Source: Rhodococcus globerulus NBRC 14531
GTDB lineage: Bacteria > Actinomycetota > Actinomycetes > Mycobacteriales > Mycobacteriaceae
NCBI RefSeq assembly: GCF_001894805.1
Contig: NZ_BCWX01000001.1
Location: forward strand, 1,054,001 to 1,118,000
Direction: 5' to 3'
DNA: 64,000 nucleotides
Part shown: piece after piece, positions 54,082 to 62,524 of the stretch
Layout: each line of letters begins with the position of its first letter
Position numbering within the stretch: the stretch's first letter is position 1
Notes under the pieces: generated by a model
What the model was told of the DNA's origin: nothing
Database searches by the model: none
Seen by the model: only the letters and a program-made list of their open reading frames with translations
Position numbers and translations under genes: made by a program

Positions 54082-55224
54082 CTATCCCGCCAATTGGCGC
54101 GCGATGACCAGACGCTGAATCTGGTTGGTGCCCTCGAAGATCTGAGTGATTTTGGCTTCACGCATGTACCGCTCGACCGGGAAGTCCTGGGTGTACCCGT
54201 AGCCGCCGAATACCTGCACGGCGTCGGTCGTGACCTTCATCGCGGCGTCTGTGGCAATGAGCTTGGCGACGCTGGCGTTGCGGGAGTACGGCACTCCGGC
54301 GTCGCGGCGACGGGCCGCATCGAGGTACGTGGCACGAGCGGAGTCGACGGCTGCGGCCATGTCGGCGAGCACAAAGCCGAGGCCCTGATGGTCGATGATC
54401 CGCTTGCCGAAAGCCTTGCGTTCCTTGGCGTAGGCAACCGCGTCGTCGAGTGCGCCCTGGGCGATGCCGACGGCAACGGCCGCAATTCCCAACCGACCGG
54501 AGTCGAGGGCGCTGAATGCGATGGGAAGTCCCTGACCGCGCTGGCCGATGAGGCGCTCGTCCGGGATGAAGGCGTCGTCGTAGTTCGCAGAGGCGGTGGG
54601 AACAGCGCGCAGTCCCATCTTTTCCTCGGGCTTACCGAAGCTGAGGCCCTCGGTGTCCTTGTCCACCAGGAGGCAGGAGATGCCGCGTGAGCCGTCGTCG
54701 CTGGTGCGGGCGAAGAGGTTGTAGAAGTCTGCCTTGCCGCCGTTCGTGATCCAGGCTTTGCTGCCGTTGATGCGGTATCCACCGTCGACGGGTGCAGCCT
54801 TGCAGGACAACGCTGCTGCGTCGGATCCCGCCTGGGATTCGGAGAGGCTGTAGGCGCCGATGGTGTTGCCGCCCAGCATGTCCGGCAGCCACTTGTTCTT
54901 CTGTTCGTCGGTGCCGAAGGTGAAGAGTGGGAAGCAGGAGAGGCTGTGAACGCTCACTGCGACGGCAACTGCAGCCCACCGTGAGGCGATCTCTTCGAGA
55001 ACTTGCAAGTAGACCTCGTACGGCTGATCGCCGCCGCCGAACTCCTCGGGGTACGGCAAGCTCAGGAGCCCGGCTTGTCCGAGAGCGGGGAAGACTCCAT
55101 CCGGGTACTTCTCGGCCTTCTCGTACTCGTTGACCTTGGGGGCGAGGACCTTGTCTGCCACGTCTCGGGTCAGTTCGATGAGATCGCGAGCTTCTTGGCT
55201 GGGCATCAGACGTTCGACCGGCAC
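54082..55224 (-). CDS. Acyl-CoA dehydrogenase
   Basis: 380 residues from GTG 55224, preceded by AGGAG six bases upstream; the TTG at 55257 is not used as it lacks a ribosome site and lies in the operator region. The FAD/substrate motifs GAYSLSESQAGSD and WITNGGKADFY, the catalytic Glu region QVFGGYGYTQDFPVERYMRE and the C-terminal QIFEGTNQIQRLVIARQL are all present. It introduces the alpha-beta double bond in fatty-acyl or branched-chain acyl-CoA. It is divergent from a TetR-type regulator with operators between them, so is probably controlled by it. Confidence 0.95.
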   Translation of the reverse strand: MPVERLMPSQEARDLIELTRDVADKVLAPKVNEYEKAEKYPDGVFPALGQAGLLSLPYPEEFGGGDQPYEVYLQVLEEIASRWAAVAVAVSVHSLSCFPLFTFGTDEQKNKWLPDMLGGNTIGAYSLSESQAGSDAAALSCKAAPVDGGYRINGSKAWITNGGKADFYNLFARTSDDGSRGISCLLVDKDTEGLSFGKPEEKMGLRAVPTASANYDDAFIPDERLIGQRGQGLPIAFSALDSGRLGIAAVAVGIAQGALDDAVAYAKERKAFGKRIIDHQGLGFVLADMAAAVDSARATYLDAARRRDAGVPYSRNASVAKLIATDAAMKVTTDAVQVFGGYGYTQDFPVERYMREAKITQIFEGTNQIQRLVIARQLAG

Positions 55225-55246
55225 TGTCGACTCCTGTTTCTGTAGT

Positions 55247-55283
55247 AGTACTGACAACGATACTGCAGTACTGTTTTCAGTAT
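55247..55283. promoter_or_regulatory. Two overlapping operator-like inverted repeats
   Basis: AGTACTG-N12-CAGTACT (55247-55272) and ATACTG-N12-CAGTAT (55260-55283) share the core TACTG-N12-CAGTA and are offset by 12 bp. They fill the space between the divergent acyl-CoA dehydrogenase and the TetR gene; the second overlaps the TetR start codon. This is the expected layout of a self-repressing TetR regulator. Confidence 0.75.
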
Positions 55284-55875
55284 GGCAAGAGTGACGGCAC
55301 GCAGAGTGCAGCTATTCGATCAGTTGGTTGCGCTTTTTCTCGACGAAGGATTCGCGCATCTCACTCTCGACGAGATCGCCGCGCGCCTGCATTGCTCCAA
55401 GAGCACCCTGTACACCGTCGCAGCCGGCAAGGACGATCTCGTGCGCGCCGTCACGGTCCATTTCTTTCGTACCGCGACCGATGCCGTCGAAGACGCGGTT
55501 GCAGCTCACGCGGATCCGTTGCAGCAAGTGAGCGCGTACCTCGAGGCCGTCGGCGATCAGCTTTCCGCCGCATCGCACCAGTTCATGGAGGACCTCGCGG
55601 CGTCCACGTCGGCGCGTCAGGTGTACGAGAAGAACACGTCGATCGCTGCGAGTCGGGTACGCGAGATGATTGTTCGAGGCGTGGACGCCGGCGCGTTTCG
55701 CGAAGTACACGCGTCGTTTGTCGCTGACGCAGCCTCGAACACGATGGTGCGCATACAGCAACGTGACGTCTACAAGGCGACCGGACTGGACGACGCACAG
55801 GCGTACCGCGAACTTGCCGCCCTCATCACCACCGGGATTGCTGCGACGGGCGCGCCGTTACCATCAACGACATGA
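55282..55875 (+). CDS. TetR-family transcriptional regulator
   Basis: 197 residues. The N-terminal helix-turn-helix is LTLDEIAARLHCSKSTLYTVAAGKDDLV (~27-55); the rest is a helical ligand-binding domain without a recognisable specificity motif. It is divergent from an acyl-CoA dehydrogenase and overlaps the downstream reductase gene by four bases, so the three form a small regulon, probably responding to an acyl-CoA or related compound. Confidence 0.92.
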   Translation: MARVTARRVQLFDQLVALFLDEGFAHLTLDEIAARLHCSKSTLYTVAAGKDDLVRAVTVHFFRTATDAVEDAVAAHADPLQQVSAYLEAVGDQLSAASHQFMEDLAASTSARQVYEKNTSIAASRVREMIVRGVDAGAFREVHASFVADAASNTMVRIQQRDVYKATGLDDAQAYRELAALITTGIAATGAPLPSTT

Positions 55876-56429
55876 CCGATCTGTTCGTCGAGGTAATTGT
55901 CGGTTCCGTGCGCGAGGGACGAATCGGCTTGGCTGTCGCCGATTGGTTTGTTGCGCGCGCCGTGAAACAACCGAATTGGTCTGTCTCGGTCATCGACCTC
56001 GCCGAATTGATGCTTCCAACCGATTTCTCGCCGTCGGAGGCCGCCGAGGAATTGCGTCGACGCATCGAGCGCGCCGACGCCGTTGTTGCGGTCACACCCG
56101 AATACAACCATGGATATTCTGCTGCTCTGAAGACGGCACTCGATTCGGTGAAACACGAATGGCGCGCGAAACCGATCGGTTTCGTGTCGTACGGAGGAGT
56201 GTCGGGAGGTTTGCGAGCGACGGAACAATTGCGGCAGGTTGTTGCCGAACTGCACATGGTCTCCGTGCGTCAAAGCGTGAGTATTCACCAGGCCCGCAAG
56301 CAATTCCGGTCGCCAAATCCTACTGTGGACGCTATCGCAACCGATGCCGCCGACCGGATGATCGGTCAATTGGACTGGTGGGGAAGAGGACTGCGCGAGC
56401 ATCGCGGCCGGAAGTCGTATCCCGGGTGA
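55872..56429 (+). CDS. NADPH-dependent FMN reductase family protein
   Basis: 185 residues with a flavodoxin-like fold: GSVREGRIGLAVADWF (phosphate-binding loop), VTPEYNHGYSAALKTALD (the conserved PEYN motif binding FMN) and FVSYGGVSGGLRATEQLR. Family members reduce FMN, quinones, azo or nitro compounds. It is coupled to the TetR gene by an ATGA overlap and is convergent (5 bp) with eccE. Confidence 0.92.
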   Translation: MTDLFVEVIVGSVREGRIGLAVADWFVARAVKQPNWSVSVIDLAELMLPTDFSPSEAAEELRRRIERADAVVAVTPEYNHGYSAALKTALDSVKHEWRAKPIGFVSYGGVSGGLRATEQLRQVVAELHMVSVRQSVSIHQARKQFRSPNPTVDAIATDAADRMIGQLDWWGRGLREHRGRKSYPG

Positions 56430-56434
56430 ATCCG

Positions 56435-58111
56435 CTACGGTGACACCGGGAACTCGGCCCCTGCCCGCGGTCGTCCGATGAAGGATGTTTCGGCGGCGAT
56501 GGTCACCAGCGTGAGCTCGACGCTCGACTTGTCGGTCGCGACGACAATCCGATCGCCGAGGGCATTCGGCTGGACGATCGTGAGATCGGGTTCGATCTCA
56601 GGCCACTGCGCCGGATCGCCGTACACGTAGACCGCGGTGACACCGGCGCGCGGGGGAAGAGCTCGAACACCGTCGAAGACAACGGCATTGAAGGTTCCTT
56701 CCGGTCCTTGCCCGTGGCCGGAAACTCGGAGGCGATCGGGGACACCCATCGAGTCGATCAAGGGTGTCCAGGTCTCGGGCCGATCCGTGTGGATCAGAAC
56801 CCGGGTTCCGGTGGCGACGGCACGGAAGATCAATTGTTGGGCGAGATAGAGTTCCCCGGCCACGAAGACGGTATTCACGCCGGTCCCCGCAACGAGGGCA
56901 GCAACGCCTTGGCCTCGATCGTCGGATCCGAGGAGTTGTCCGCATCCCGCCAGTGGGAGCTCGAGCGCGGTCAGGTCGGCAGCGTCCATCGTTCGGGTAG
57001 GCGAGATGGCGTCGAGCGAGGTGAGCGCGGTCGGCACGTTGGTCAGCAGGGCATCGCGTTGACGGCCACGCATGGATACCAGCCCGGCGACCGGGGCAGC
57101 TTTCGGGAGATGCCGAGTCGTAAATCGACAGGTAGCGCTCACTGCCGTCAGTCCGGTTTCGGGACGTGGCCGGAGCCGAACGGTGACCGAGGTGCCCAGT
57201 GTCGCGGCCGCCCACACCTGCGCGAGACTGCTTTTGGTAATTGCCTTCGGCTCGATTCCGTAACCGAGATTCGATACACCGGGAAGTGGTGTGGAACGCC
57301 ATGTTTCGGCCACGTCTGCGACTTCCACACCGCGACTGACCTGTGCGATCGACGAGGAGATCTCGGGTGCTGTCAAGATGCGGGCCCGTGCGCCGGCAGC
57401 TTCGAGAACCCGCACCACTCGGCTTGTTGCGACGGAGATGCTCCGCGCCGCTCCGTCGCCGCCACCACCGCGGCGGTCGACGGCATCGGAGCCTTCGATT
57501 CGGTCGAATCGTAGTGCAAGCCAGACGATTCTGGTGGCCGTAGCGGGTAGCGGGCCGATCAGACGGTCGTACACCTCGGTTGCCGGTGTTCCGGACGCCA
57601 CCCGAAAACCGTGGCTGACGATGTCGATCCCGGTGAGCGAAATGTCGTGTTGGTGAAGGCAATCTGCGAGTGCGGCAGTGGGAAGGGTATGCGACGCGTC
57701 GAATGACGTTCGGCCGATTCGGGTCAGGTAGTCGTGCGGCGCCATGATCTCGACGACGCTCACCAGCGTCGAACCGTCGACGCGTAGGCCGATGGATTGC
57801 TCGCTGGGCGTCTGGAAGCTCACGATGGTACCGCTGGAGGTCTGGCACCGTCGCATGTATCGAACGGCGGTCCGAATCCACGTCGTGATCGATCGACCGC
57901 CGATATGCAGCAGCAGGATCACCGCGACGGCGGCTGCGATCGCGATTGCCCACCGCAATTCGAGTCCGGCAAACAGGGCGAGACACGCTGCGCTGATACC
58001 CACGGCCTGTGCACTGACGACCTCGCGCGCCGAGATCCTGTGCGACGACGGCCAGTACTTCAAACGTGATCTGTCCACGGTTCCACCCCCGGGGGAACTG
58101 TACTGTGTCAT
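56435..58111 (-). CDS. eccE: Type VII secretion protein EccE
   Basis: 558 residues. Two N-terminal membrane segments (AVGISAACLALFAGLEL and AIAIAAAVAVILLLHIGG) are followed by a large soluble domain, the EccE layout. EccE is a peripheral part of the ESX membrane complex. Sequence identity of EccE proteins is low, so this call rests on topology, length and the adjacent divergent eccB and nearby mycP. The ESX-4 system of M. tuberculosis lacks EccE, so the set here is the eccE-containing ESX-4 type. Confidence 0.8.
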   Translation of the reverse strand: MTQYSSPGGGTVDRSRLKYWPSSHRISAREVVSAQAVGISAACLALFAGLELRWAIAIAAAVAVILLLHIGGRSITTWIRTAVRYMRRCQTSSGTIVSFQTPSEQSIGLRVDGSTLVSVVEIMAPHDYLTRIGRTSFDASHTLPTAALADCLHQHDISLTGIDIVSHGFRVASGTPATEVYDRLIGPLPATATRIVWLALRFDRIEGSDAVDRRGGGGDGAARSISVATSRVVRVLEAAGARARILTAPEISSSIAQVSRGVEVADVAETWRSTPLPGVSNLGYGIEPKAITKSSLAQVWAAATLGTSVTVRLRPRPETGLTAVSATCRFTTRHLPKAAPVAGLVSMRGRQRDALLTNVPTALTSLDAISPTRTMDAADLTALELPLAGCGQLLGSDDRGQGVAALVAGTGVNTVFVAGELYLAQQLIFRAVATGTRVLIHTDRPETWTPLIDSMGVPDRLRVSGHGQGPEGTFNAVVFDGVRALPPRAGVTAVYVYGDPAQWPEIEPDLTIVQPNALGDRIVVATDKSSVELTLVTIAAETSFIGRPRAGAEFPVSP

Positions 58112-58125
58112 CTCAGGGGATGACA
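58106..58125. promoter_or_regulatory. Inverted repeat between eccE and eccB
   Basis: TGTCATC (58106-58112) and GATGACA (58119-58125) flank a 6-base centre, covering the eccE start codon and most of the 29-bp space between the divergent starts. A protein bound here would affect both genes. Confidence 0.5.
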
Positions 58126-58140
58126 GGTACGGGGGGAAAT

Positions 58141-59604
58141 ATGGCTGCTACACCTACAACTCGGTGGCAGGTCAACGGATACCGCTTCCTGGTTCGGCGC
58201 ATGGAACATGCACTGGTCAGGCGGGATGTGCGGATGCTGCACGACCCGATGCGATCGCAATCGCGGGCCTTGATCGTCGGTATCGTGCTGGCGTCGTTGG
58301 GTCTTGCGGGGTGTGGTGTGCTTGCGCTTTTTCGGCCTCAGGACAAGATTGCCGATGCAGCCATCGTGGTCGGAAAAGACTCGGGTGCAATGTTTGTCGC
58401 AATGGAGGGCACATTTCACCCGGTTCTGAACCTTGCATCTGCGAGGTTGATCATCGGTTCGCCTGACAAGCCTTCGATCGTGAAGGAATCCGAAATCGAT
58501 GGCAAGCCTAGGGGAGCGCTGGTGGGGATACCAGGTGGGCCGTCGGCACTACCGGAGGCGGCAGATCCGACAAATGCGCCTTGGGCGGTGTGTGACACCG
58601 TAGGTGCCGACGGCAATCGGTCCGTGGCCTCGACGGTGCTGGTCGGCGAGCCGAAGTTGCGGGAAGTCGCGTCGTACTTGCCTTCTGATCACGCGCTTCT
58701 CGTGCGTTCGGGTGCTGATCATTTTCTCGTCTACGACGGGAAACGGGCTGCTGTCGACATCGGTGATCCGGCGATCACGCGGGCATTGGGACTTGAAGGA
58801 ATCGAGCCGCGGCCGATCAGCGTCGGCATGCTCAATGCGATCCCGGAGGTTCCGCGGCTACAGGCTCCGGCCATTCGTGGTCTTGGCACAGTGCCGCAGT
58901 ATCCGTTGGCGGACAAAACAGTCGGATCCGTTGTTCAAGTCTCCACGGGCTCCGAGATGATGTACTACGTCGTTCTCGAGGACGGTATGCAGAAGGTCAG
59001 TTCAGCTGTGGCGCAACTGATCTACTTCTCCGACTCTCAAGGTGACTCGGGAATGGCCACTGTGACGCCGGATGCGATCAATCGCATTCCCTCGGTGAAC
59101 GAACTTGCCACGGCCGCACTCCCGGCGCTGGCTCCGACCGTGGTGAACGAAGACGTAGCTCCGGTCAGTTGTCTTGTCTGGAAACCGGATCCGGTTTCGG
59201 TTGCAGCGCAGCGTAGCTCTGCGAGCGTGAGTGTGGTCGTGGGTAGCGACCTGCCGATTGCCGCCGACGCCAGGGTGGTTGCGCTGGCGCAGGCGGACGG
59301 GTCGGGGGATCGGTTGGATTTTGCCTACGTCGCGCCGGGTAAGGGGGGATTTGTTCAGGCGACCGGGATCGAGACGGAGAGTACTCGGCGCGACAGCGTG
59401 TTCTATGTTGCCGATACCGGCGTGAAATACGGAGTGCCGAACGAAGATTCGGCGAAGGCGCTCGGACTCTCGAGACCTCCGGATCGCGCGCCTTGGCAAA
59501 TGTTGGAGTTGTTGGCTTCGGGACCGTCACTCGACAAATCGAATGCCCTTGTTGCACATGACGGAATGACGCCAGACCCGTTTCCGGCGGCGCCGGTCAA
59601 TTAG
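58141..59604 (+). CDS. eccB: Type VII secretion protein EccB
   Basis: 487 residues from ATG 58141 behind GGGGGGA. The N-terminus TTRWQVNGYRFLVRRMEHAL is the EccB cytoplasmic signature; a single membrane segment follows (ALIVGIVLASLGLAGCGVLAL, split near residue 45-65), then the long periplasmic repeat domain with LPSDHALLV and VPQYPLADKTVGSV. EccB is part of the ESX core complex. It converges with a TetR gene, overlapping it by 8 bases. Confidence 0.93.
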   Translation: MAATPTTRWQVNGYRFLVRRMEHALVRRDVRMLHDPMRSQSRALIVGIVLASLGLAGCGVLALFRPQDKIADAAIVVGKDSGAMFVAMEGTFHPVLNLASARLIIGSPDKPSIVKESEIDGKPRGALVGIPGGPSALPEAADPTNAPWAVCDTVGADGNRSVASTVLVGEPKLREVASYLPSDHALLVRSGADHFLVYDGKRAAVDIGDPAITRALGLEGIEPRPISVGMLNAIPEVPRLQAPAIRGLGTVPQYPLADKTVGSVVQVSTGSEMMYYVVLEDGMQKVSSAVAQLIYFSDSQGDSGMATVTPDAINRIPSVNELATAALPALAPTVVNEDVAPVSCLVWKPDPVSVAAQRSSASVSVVVGSDLPIAADARVVALAQADGSGDRLDFAYVAPGKGGFVQATGIETESTRRDSVFYVADTGVKYGVPNEDSAKALGLSRPPDRAPWQMLELLASGPSLDKSNALVAHDGMTPDPFPAAPVN

Positions 59605-60247
59605 CGCTCGTGCGTGCGCTGAGAAAGTCCCCGACGCTGGTGACGGGGGCCGAAAGTATGCCAACGGCCGCGTCGATGATGAAGTAGGCCAAGCCCGTCC
59701 AGTCGGGGTCGATCGAGTCTTGCTGAACCAGTGACTCGTACCGGGCGCAGACGTCCGTGACCATGCGACCCATGATCCAGGCCCTGCCGGCCAGTACGGG
59801 TGGTGGCACGTCCGCGAGGAAGGCCCTCGTTTGCTGGATGAGGTCGTCTTCCAGCGGGTCCGACATCATGGAGATGAGTTCCATTCCGGATGGCACTGAC
59901 CTCAATTGTTGGAGCAGGCGTGCCCGCCAGCTGGGCCGCGGCATCGATGCGAGCTGATCGGTCCACGGAAGGATGAGGCAGCTCAACAAGTCTCGGAGAT
60001 CGGGGTTCTCGCCCAAGACGGCGACGAGTTGTGTGCGGCGCAGCTTGGTCTCGGTCGCGTGACGCTCCAACAAAGCGCGGATAAGTTCGTCGCGTCCGCC
60101 GAAGTGATAGGCCACGGCGGAGTGATTGGCGTTGCCTGAGTGTTCGGCGATGTGACGGTTCGACACCGCGTCGATGCCGTGGGTGGCAAAGAGTTCCTCT
60201 GCCGAGTCCAGCAATGACTGCCGCACCCGATCTCCGTGTTGTCCCAT
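59597..60247 (-). CDS. TetR-family transcriptional regulator
   Basis: 216 residues from ATG 60247 behind GGAGGAAGC; the longer frame adds a spurious N-terminus. The helix-turn-helix is IDAVSNRHIAEHSGNANHSAVAYHFGGRDELI, with a TetR_C-type ligand domain after it. It is divergent from a membrane protein gene across a 153-bp A/T-rich region with direct repeats, so it probably represses that gene. Confidence 0.92.
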   Translation of the reverse strand: MGQHGDRVRQSLLDSAEELFATHGIDAVSNRHIAEHSGNANHSAVAYHFGGRDELIRALLERHATETKLRRTQLVAVLGENPDLRDLLSCLILPWTDQLASMPRPSWRARLLQQLRSVPSGMELISMMSDPLEDDLIQQTRAFLADVPPPVLAGRAWIMGRMVTDVCARYESLVQQDSIDPDWTGLAYFIIDAAVGILSAPVTSVGDFLSARTSAN

Positions 60248-60347
60248 GCTTCCTCCGTTTGCTGGTTCCCTGACTGGTCTTCCGGCGCGACGCCGCGGAA
60301 GTGGGATCAACGTCACGACTCTACCGATTGCCATTTTAAGTCATGCG

Positions 60348-60381
60348 GCGTAATTTTTTTAAGACGCGCAGCGTAATTTTT
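60348..60381. promoter_or_regulatory. Direct repeats upstream of the duplicated membrane protein
   Basis: GCGTAATTTTT occurs at 60348-60358 and 60371-60381, 23 bp apart, in an unusually A/T-rich patch between the divergent TetR and membrane protein genes. It may be a regulator site and/or promoter. Confidence 0.5.
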
Positions 60382-60400
60382 GATATTTAGGAGTTCGACT

Positions 60401-62524
60401 ATGACCACCACCGCATCGCCGGAAACCGAGCATCCGCCAGGCGAGCCCACGGAAGTCGAGGCTGCTGCTGCTCGAGCCCGAAAAGAGCAGATCGGCCGAT
60501 ATGTCGCGATGATCCTGCTGCCCTTCCTGATGGTCGGCATGATGATCACGGGGTATCTGGCCGCGATGCACGCGCCTTCCCCGAACAACATGCCGATTGC
60601 GGTGGCCGGGCCGATCCAGCAGGCCGATCAGTTTGCTGCTGCGCTCGAGGCGTCCGATCCGTCGGCCGTCGATGTGCGAGTAGTCAGTAGCGAGGACGAG
60701 GCACGTCAACTCCTCCTGGGCCGTGAGGTATCCGGCGTCGTGTCGTTGCCCGCTACGGGAGGCGACACAGCAACGGTCTACACCGCGAGTGCGGCCGGTG
60801 CTGCTCAAGTCTCGACGGTCACCGGACTTGTCGCCCCACAGGTGCTGGAGCAGGGGCTCAACGTGACGGTCGAGGATCTGGCTCCATTGCCTGCCCACGA
60901 CACCGCTGGTCTGGCGGCGATGTTCATGGCCACGGCGCTCATGCTTGCGGGCTACATGCCGCTGAGTATCACGCTGTCCAACTCGCCGGAGCTGCTGCGA
61001 TTCCGCCGAGTCGTACCACTTCTTGCCGGATGGTCTGCGCTGATCGCAGCGCTCGTGTGGTTGGTCACCGGCCCGATTCTCGGTGCAGTCGAGGGCCATA
61101 CGGCGGCAGTTCTCGGAATCTCCTGGCTCGCTGTCTTTTCCGTCGGTTCCGTGCAGTTGTTCCTTACCCGGATATTCGGGCCGATGGCGGTTCTGGTCGG
61201 CATGCTGTTCATCATGGTGCTCGGCGTCCCGGCCTCGAACATGGGAATGTCGGTCTACACCCTGCCGTCGATCTATGCGACGCTGCACGGGTTCCTGCCC
61301 ACTGCGGCAACGGGTGAGGCGCTTCGATCAGTGCTGTACTTCGGCGGCGACGGTCTCGGCTCGCACCTGATCGTTTTGGCGCTCGGAGCAGCGCTTGCGC
61401 TTCTCGCGACCTTGGGCGTCGACGCGCTCAAGCGTCGTCGCAGTCCTGACGGTGGAGCGCCTGAGGTTTCCATGGCGTCGCTGACTGCTGGGCCACGTCC
61501 GACCAGCAACAAGGTTCGGTACGCGACTCTCGCGTTCTTCCCGTTTGCCATGGTTGTGCTGATGCTTTCGGTCATGCTCGGAGCGATGTATCAGCCGGCG
61601 CCCCGTGACATGCCGGTCGCTGTGGTTGCCGCTTCGAGCGAGCAAGCTGAGCAGGCCGTTGTGGGACTGGAACAGAACTTGGGCGGATTGTTCGATCTGC
61701 GTGCAGTCGATTCGGTGGACGAAGGCCGCCAGCTCGTTCAGGACCGCACGGTTGTCGCAGCATACGTACTGCCCTCCGCCGATTCGCCGACCGCGACTCT
61801 GATCACCAGCCAAGCTGCCGGCATGAGCCAGCAGCAAGCCGTGGCAGCTGTTTTCACGCAGGTTGCCCAGGGCCAGCAGGTGCCGCTGACCACGCAGGAT
61901 CTTGCGCCGCTTGCCGATTCCGATTCCAGCGGCACGGTCAGTATGTACATTGCGATGGGCTGGATCATGTCCGGCTTCATGATCATCGTCGTCGCGAGCA
62001 GTGCTGCGCCCACGGTGATGAAGTTGCGGACTCTGCTCCCGGTGCTAGCCGGGTGGTCGGTCTTCATGTCCGCCGTGATCTGGACAATTGCCGGACCTGT
62101 AGTCGGAGCGATCGACGGCCACTTCTGGCAGCTCTTCGGAACCGGAATCGTCGCGATCTTCTGTACCGCGCTGTTCACGACGGTGTTCGCACGGCTACTC
62201 GGGCTCCTCGCAGTCATCCCGGCGGTCGCAATCTTGATGTTCCTCGGGGTTCCGGCGTCTGGTGGTGCGATGTCGGTCTACATGGAACCAGAGATATTCC
62301 GAGTGCTCCACGGCATCCTGCCGATGCCTGCTGCCGTGGAATCGGTACGGTCGATTCTGTACTTCGGCGCGGACACAGTCGGGTCGCATCTGATCACGTT
62401 TGTGATCTGGGGCGTTGTCTCCTTGCTGTGCGTCATGGTCATCGACAAGGTTCGTTCCGCTCGGGCCGAAGATCTGCCCCCGGAGCACGCGGATCTGCCC
62501 CAGGCTCAGCTGTCTGCTGTTTAG
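60401..62524 (+). CDS. Internally duplicated YhgE/Pip-like (ABC-2-like) membrane protein
   Basis: 707 residues from ATG 60401 behind AGGAG. The two halves (~30-370 and ~375-700) repeat each other: NNMPIAVAG/RDMPVAVVA, LAPLPAHDTAGL/LAPLADSDSSGT, PLLAGWSALIAALVW/PVLAGWSVFMSAVIW, LGVPASNMGMSVY/LGVPASGGAMSVY and LRSVLYFGGDGLGSHLI/VRSILYFGADTVGSHLI. Each half has one N-terminal membrane helix, an extracytoplasmic region of ~100 residues and about five further helices, the YhgE/Pip or ABC-2 permease plan normally present once per chain. The substrate is unknown; drug or lipid export under TetR control is likely. It overlaps convergent mycP by 4 bases. Confidence 0.82.
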   Translation: MTTTASPETEHPPGEPTEVEAAAARARKEQIGRYVAMILLPFLMVGMMITGYLAAMHAPSPNNMPIAVAGPIQQADQFAAALEASDPSAVDVRVVSSEDEARQLLLGREVSGVVSLPATGGDTATVYTASAAGAAQVSTVTGLVAPQVLEQGLNVTVEDLAPLPAHDTAGLAAMFMATALMLAGYMPLSITLSNSPELLRFRRVVPLLAGWSALIAALVWLVTGPILGAVEGHTAAVLGISWLAVFSVGSVQLFLTRIFGPMAVLVGMLFIMVLGVPASNMGMSVYTLPSIYATLHGFLPTAATGEALRSVLYFGGDGLGSHLIVLALGAALALLATLGVDALKRRRSPDGGAPEVSMASLTAGPRPTSNKVRYATLAFFPFAMVVLMLSVMLGAMYQPAPRDMPVAVVAASSEQAEQAVVGLEQNLGGLFDLRAVDSVDEGRQLVQDRTVVAAYVLPSADSPTATLITSQAAGMSQQQAVAAVFTQVAQGQQVPLTTQDLAPLADSDSSGTVSMYIAMGWIMSGFMIIVVASSAAPTVMKLRTLLPVLAGWSVFMSAVIWTIAGPVVGAIDGHFWQLFGTGIVAIFCTALFTTVFARLLGLLAVIPAVAILMFLGVPASGGAMSVYMEPEIFRVLHGILPMPAAVESVRSILYFGADTVGSHLITFVIWGVVSLLCVMVIDKVRSARAEDLPPEHADLPQAQLSAV

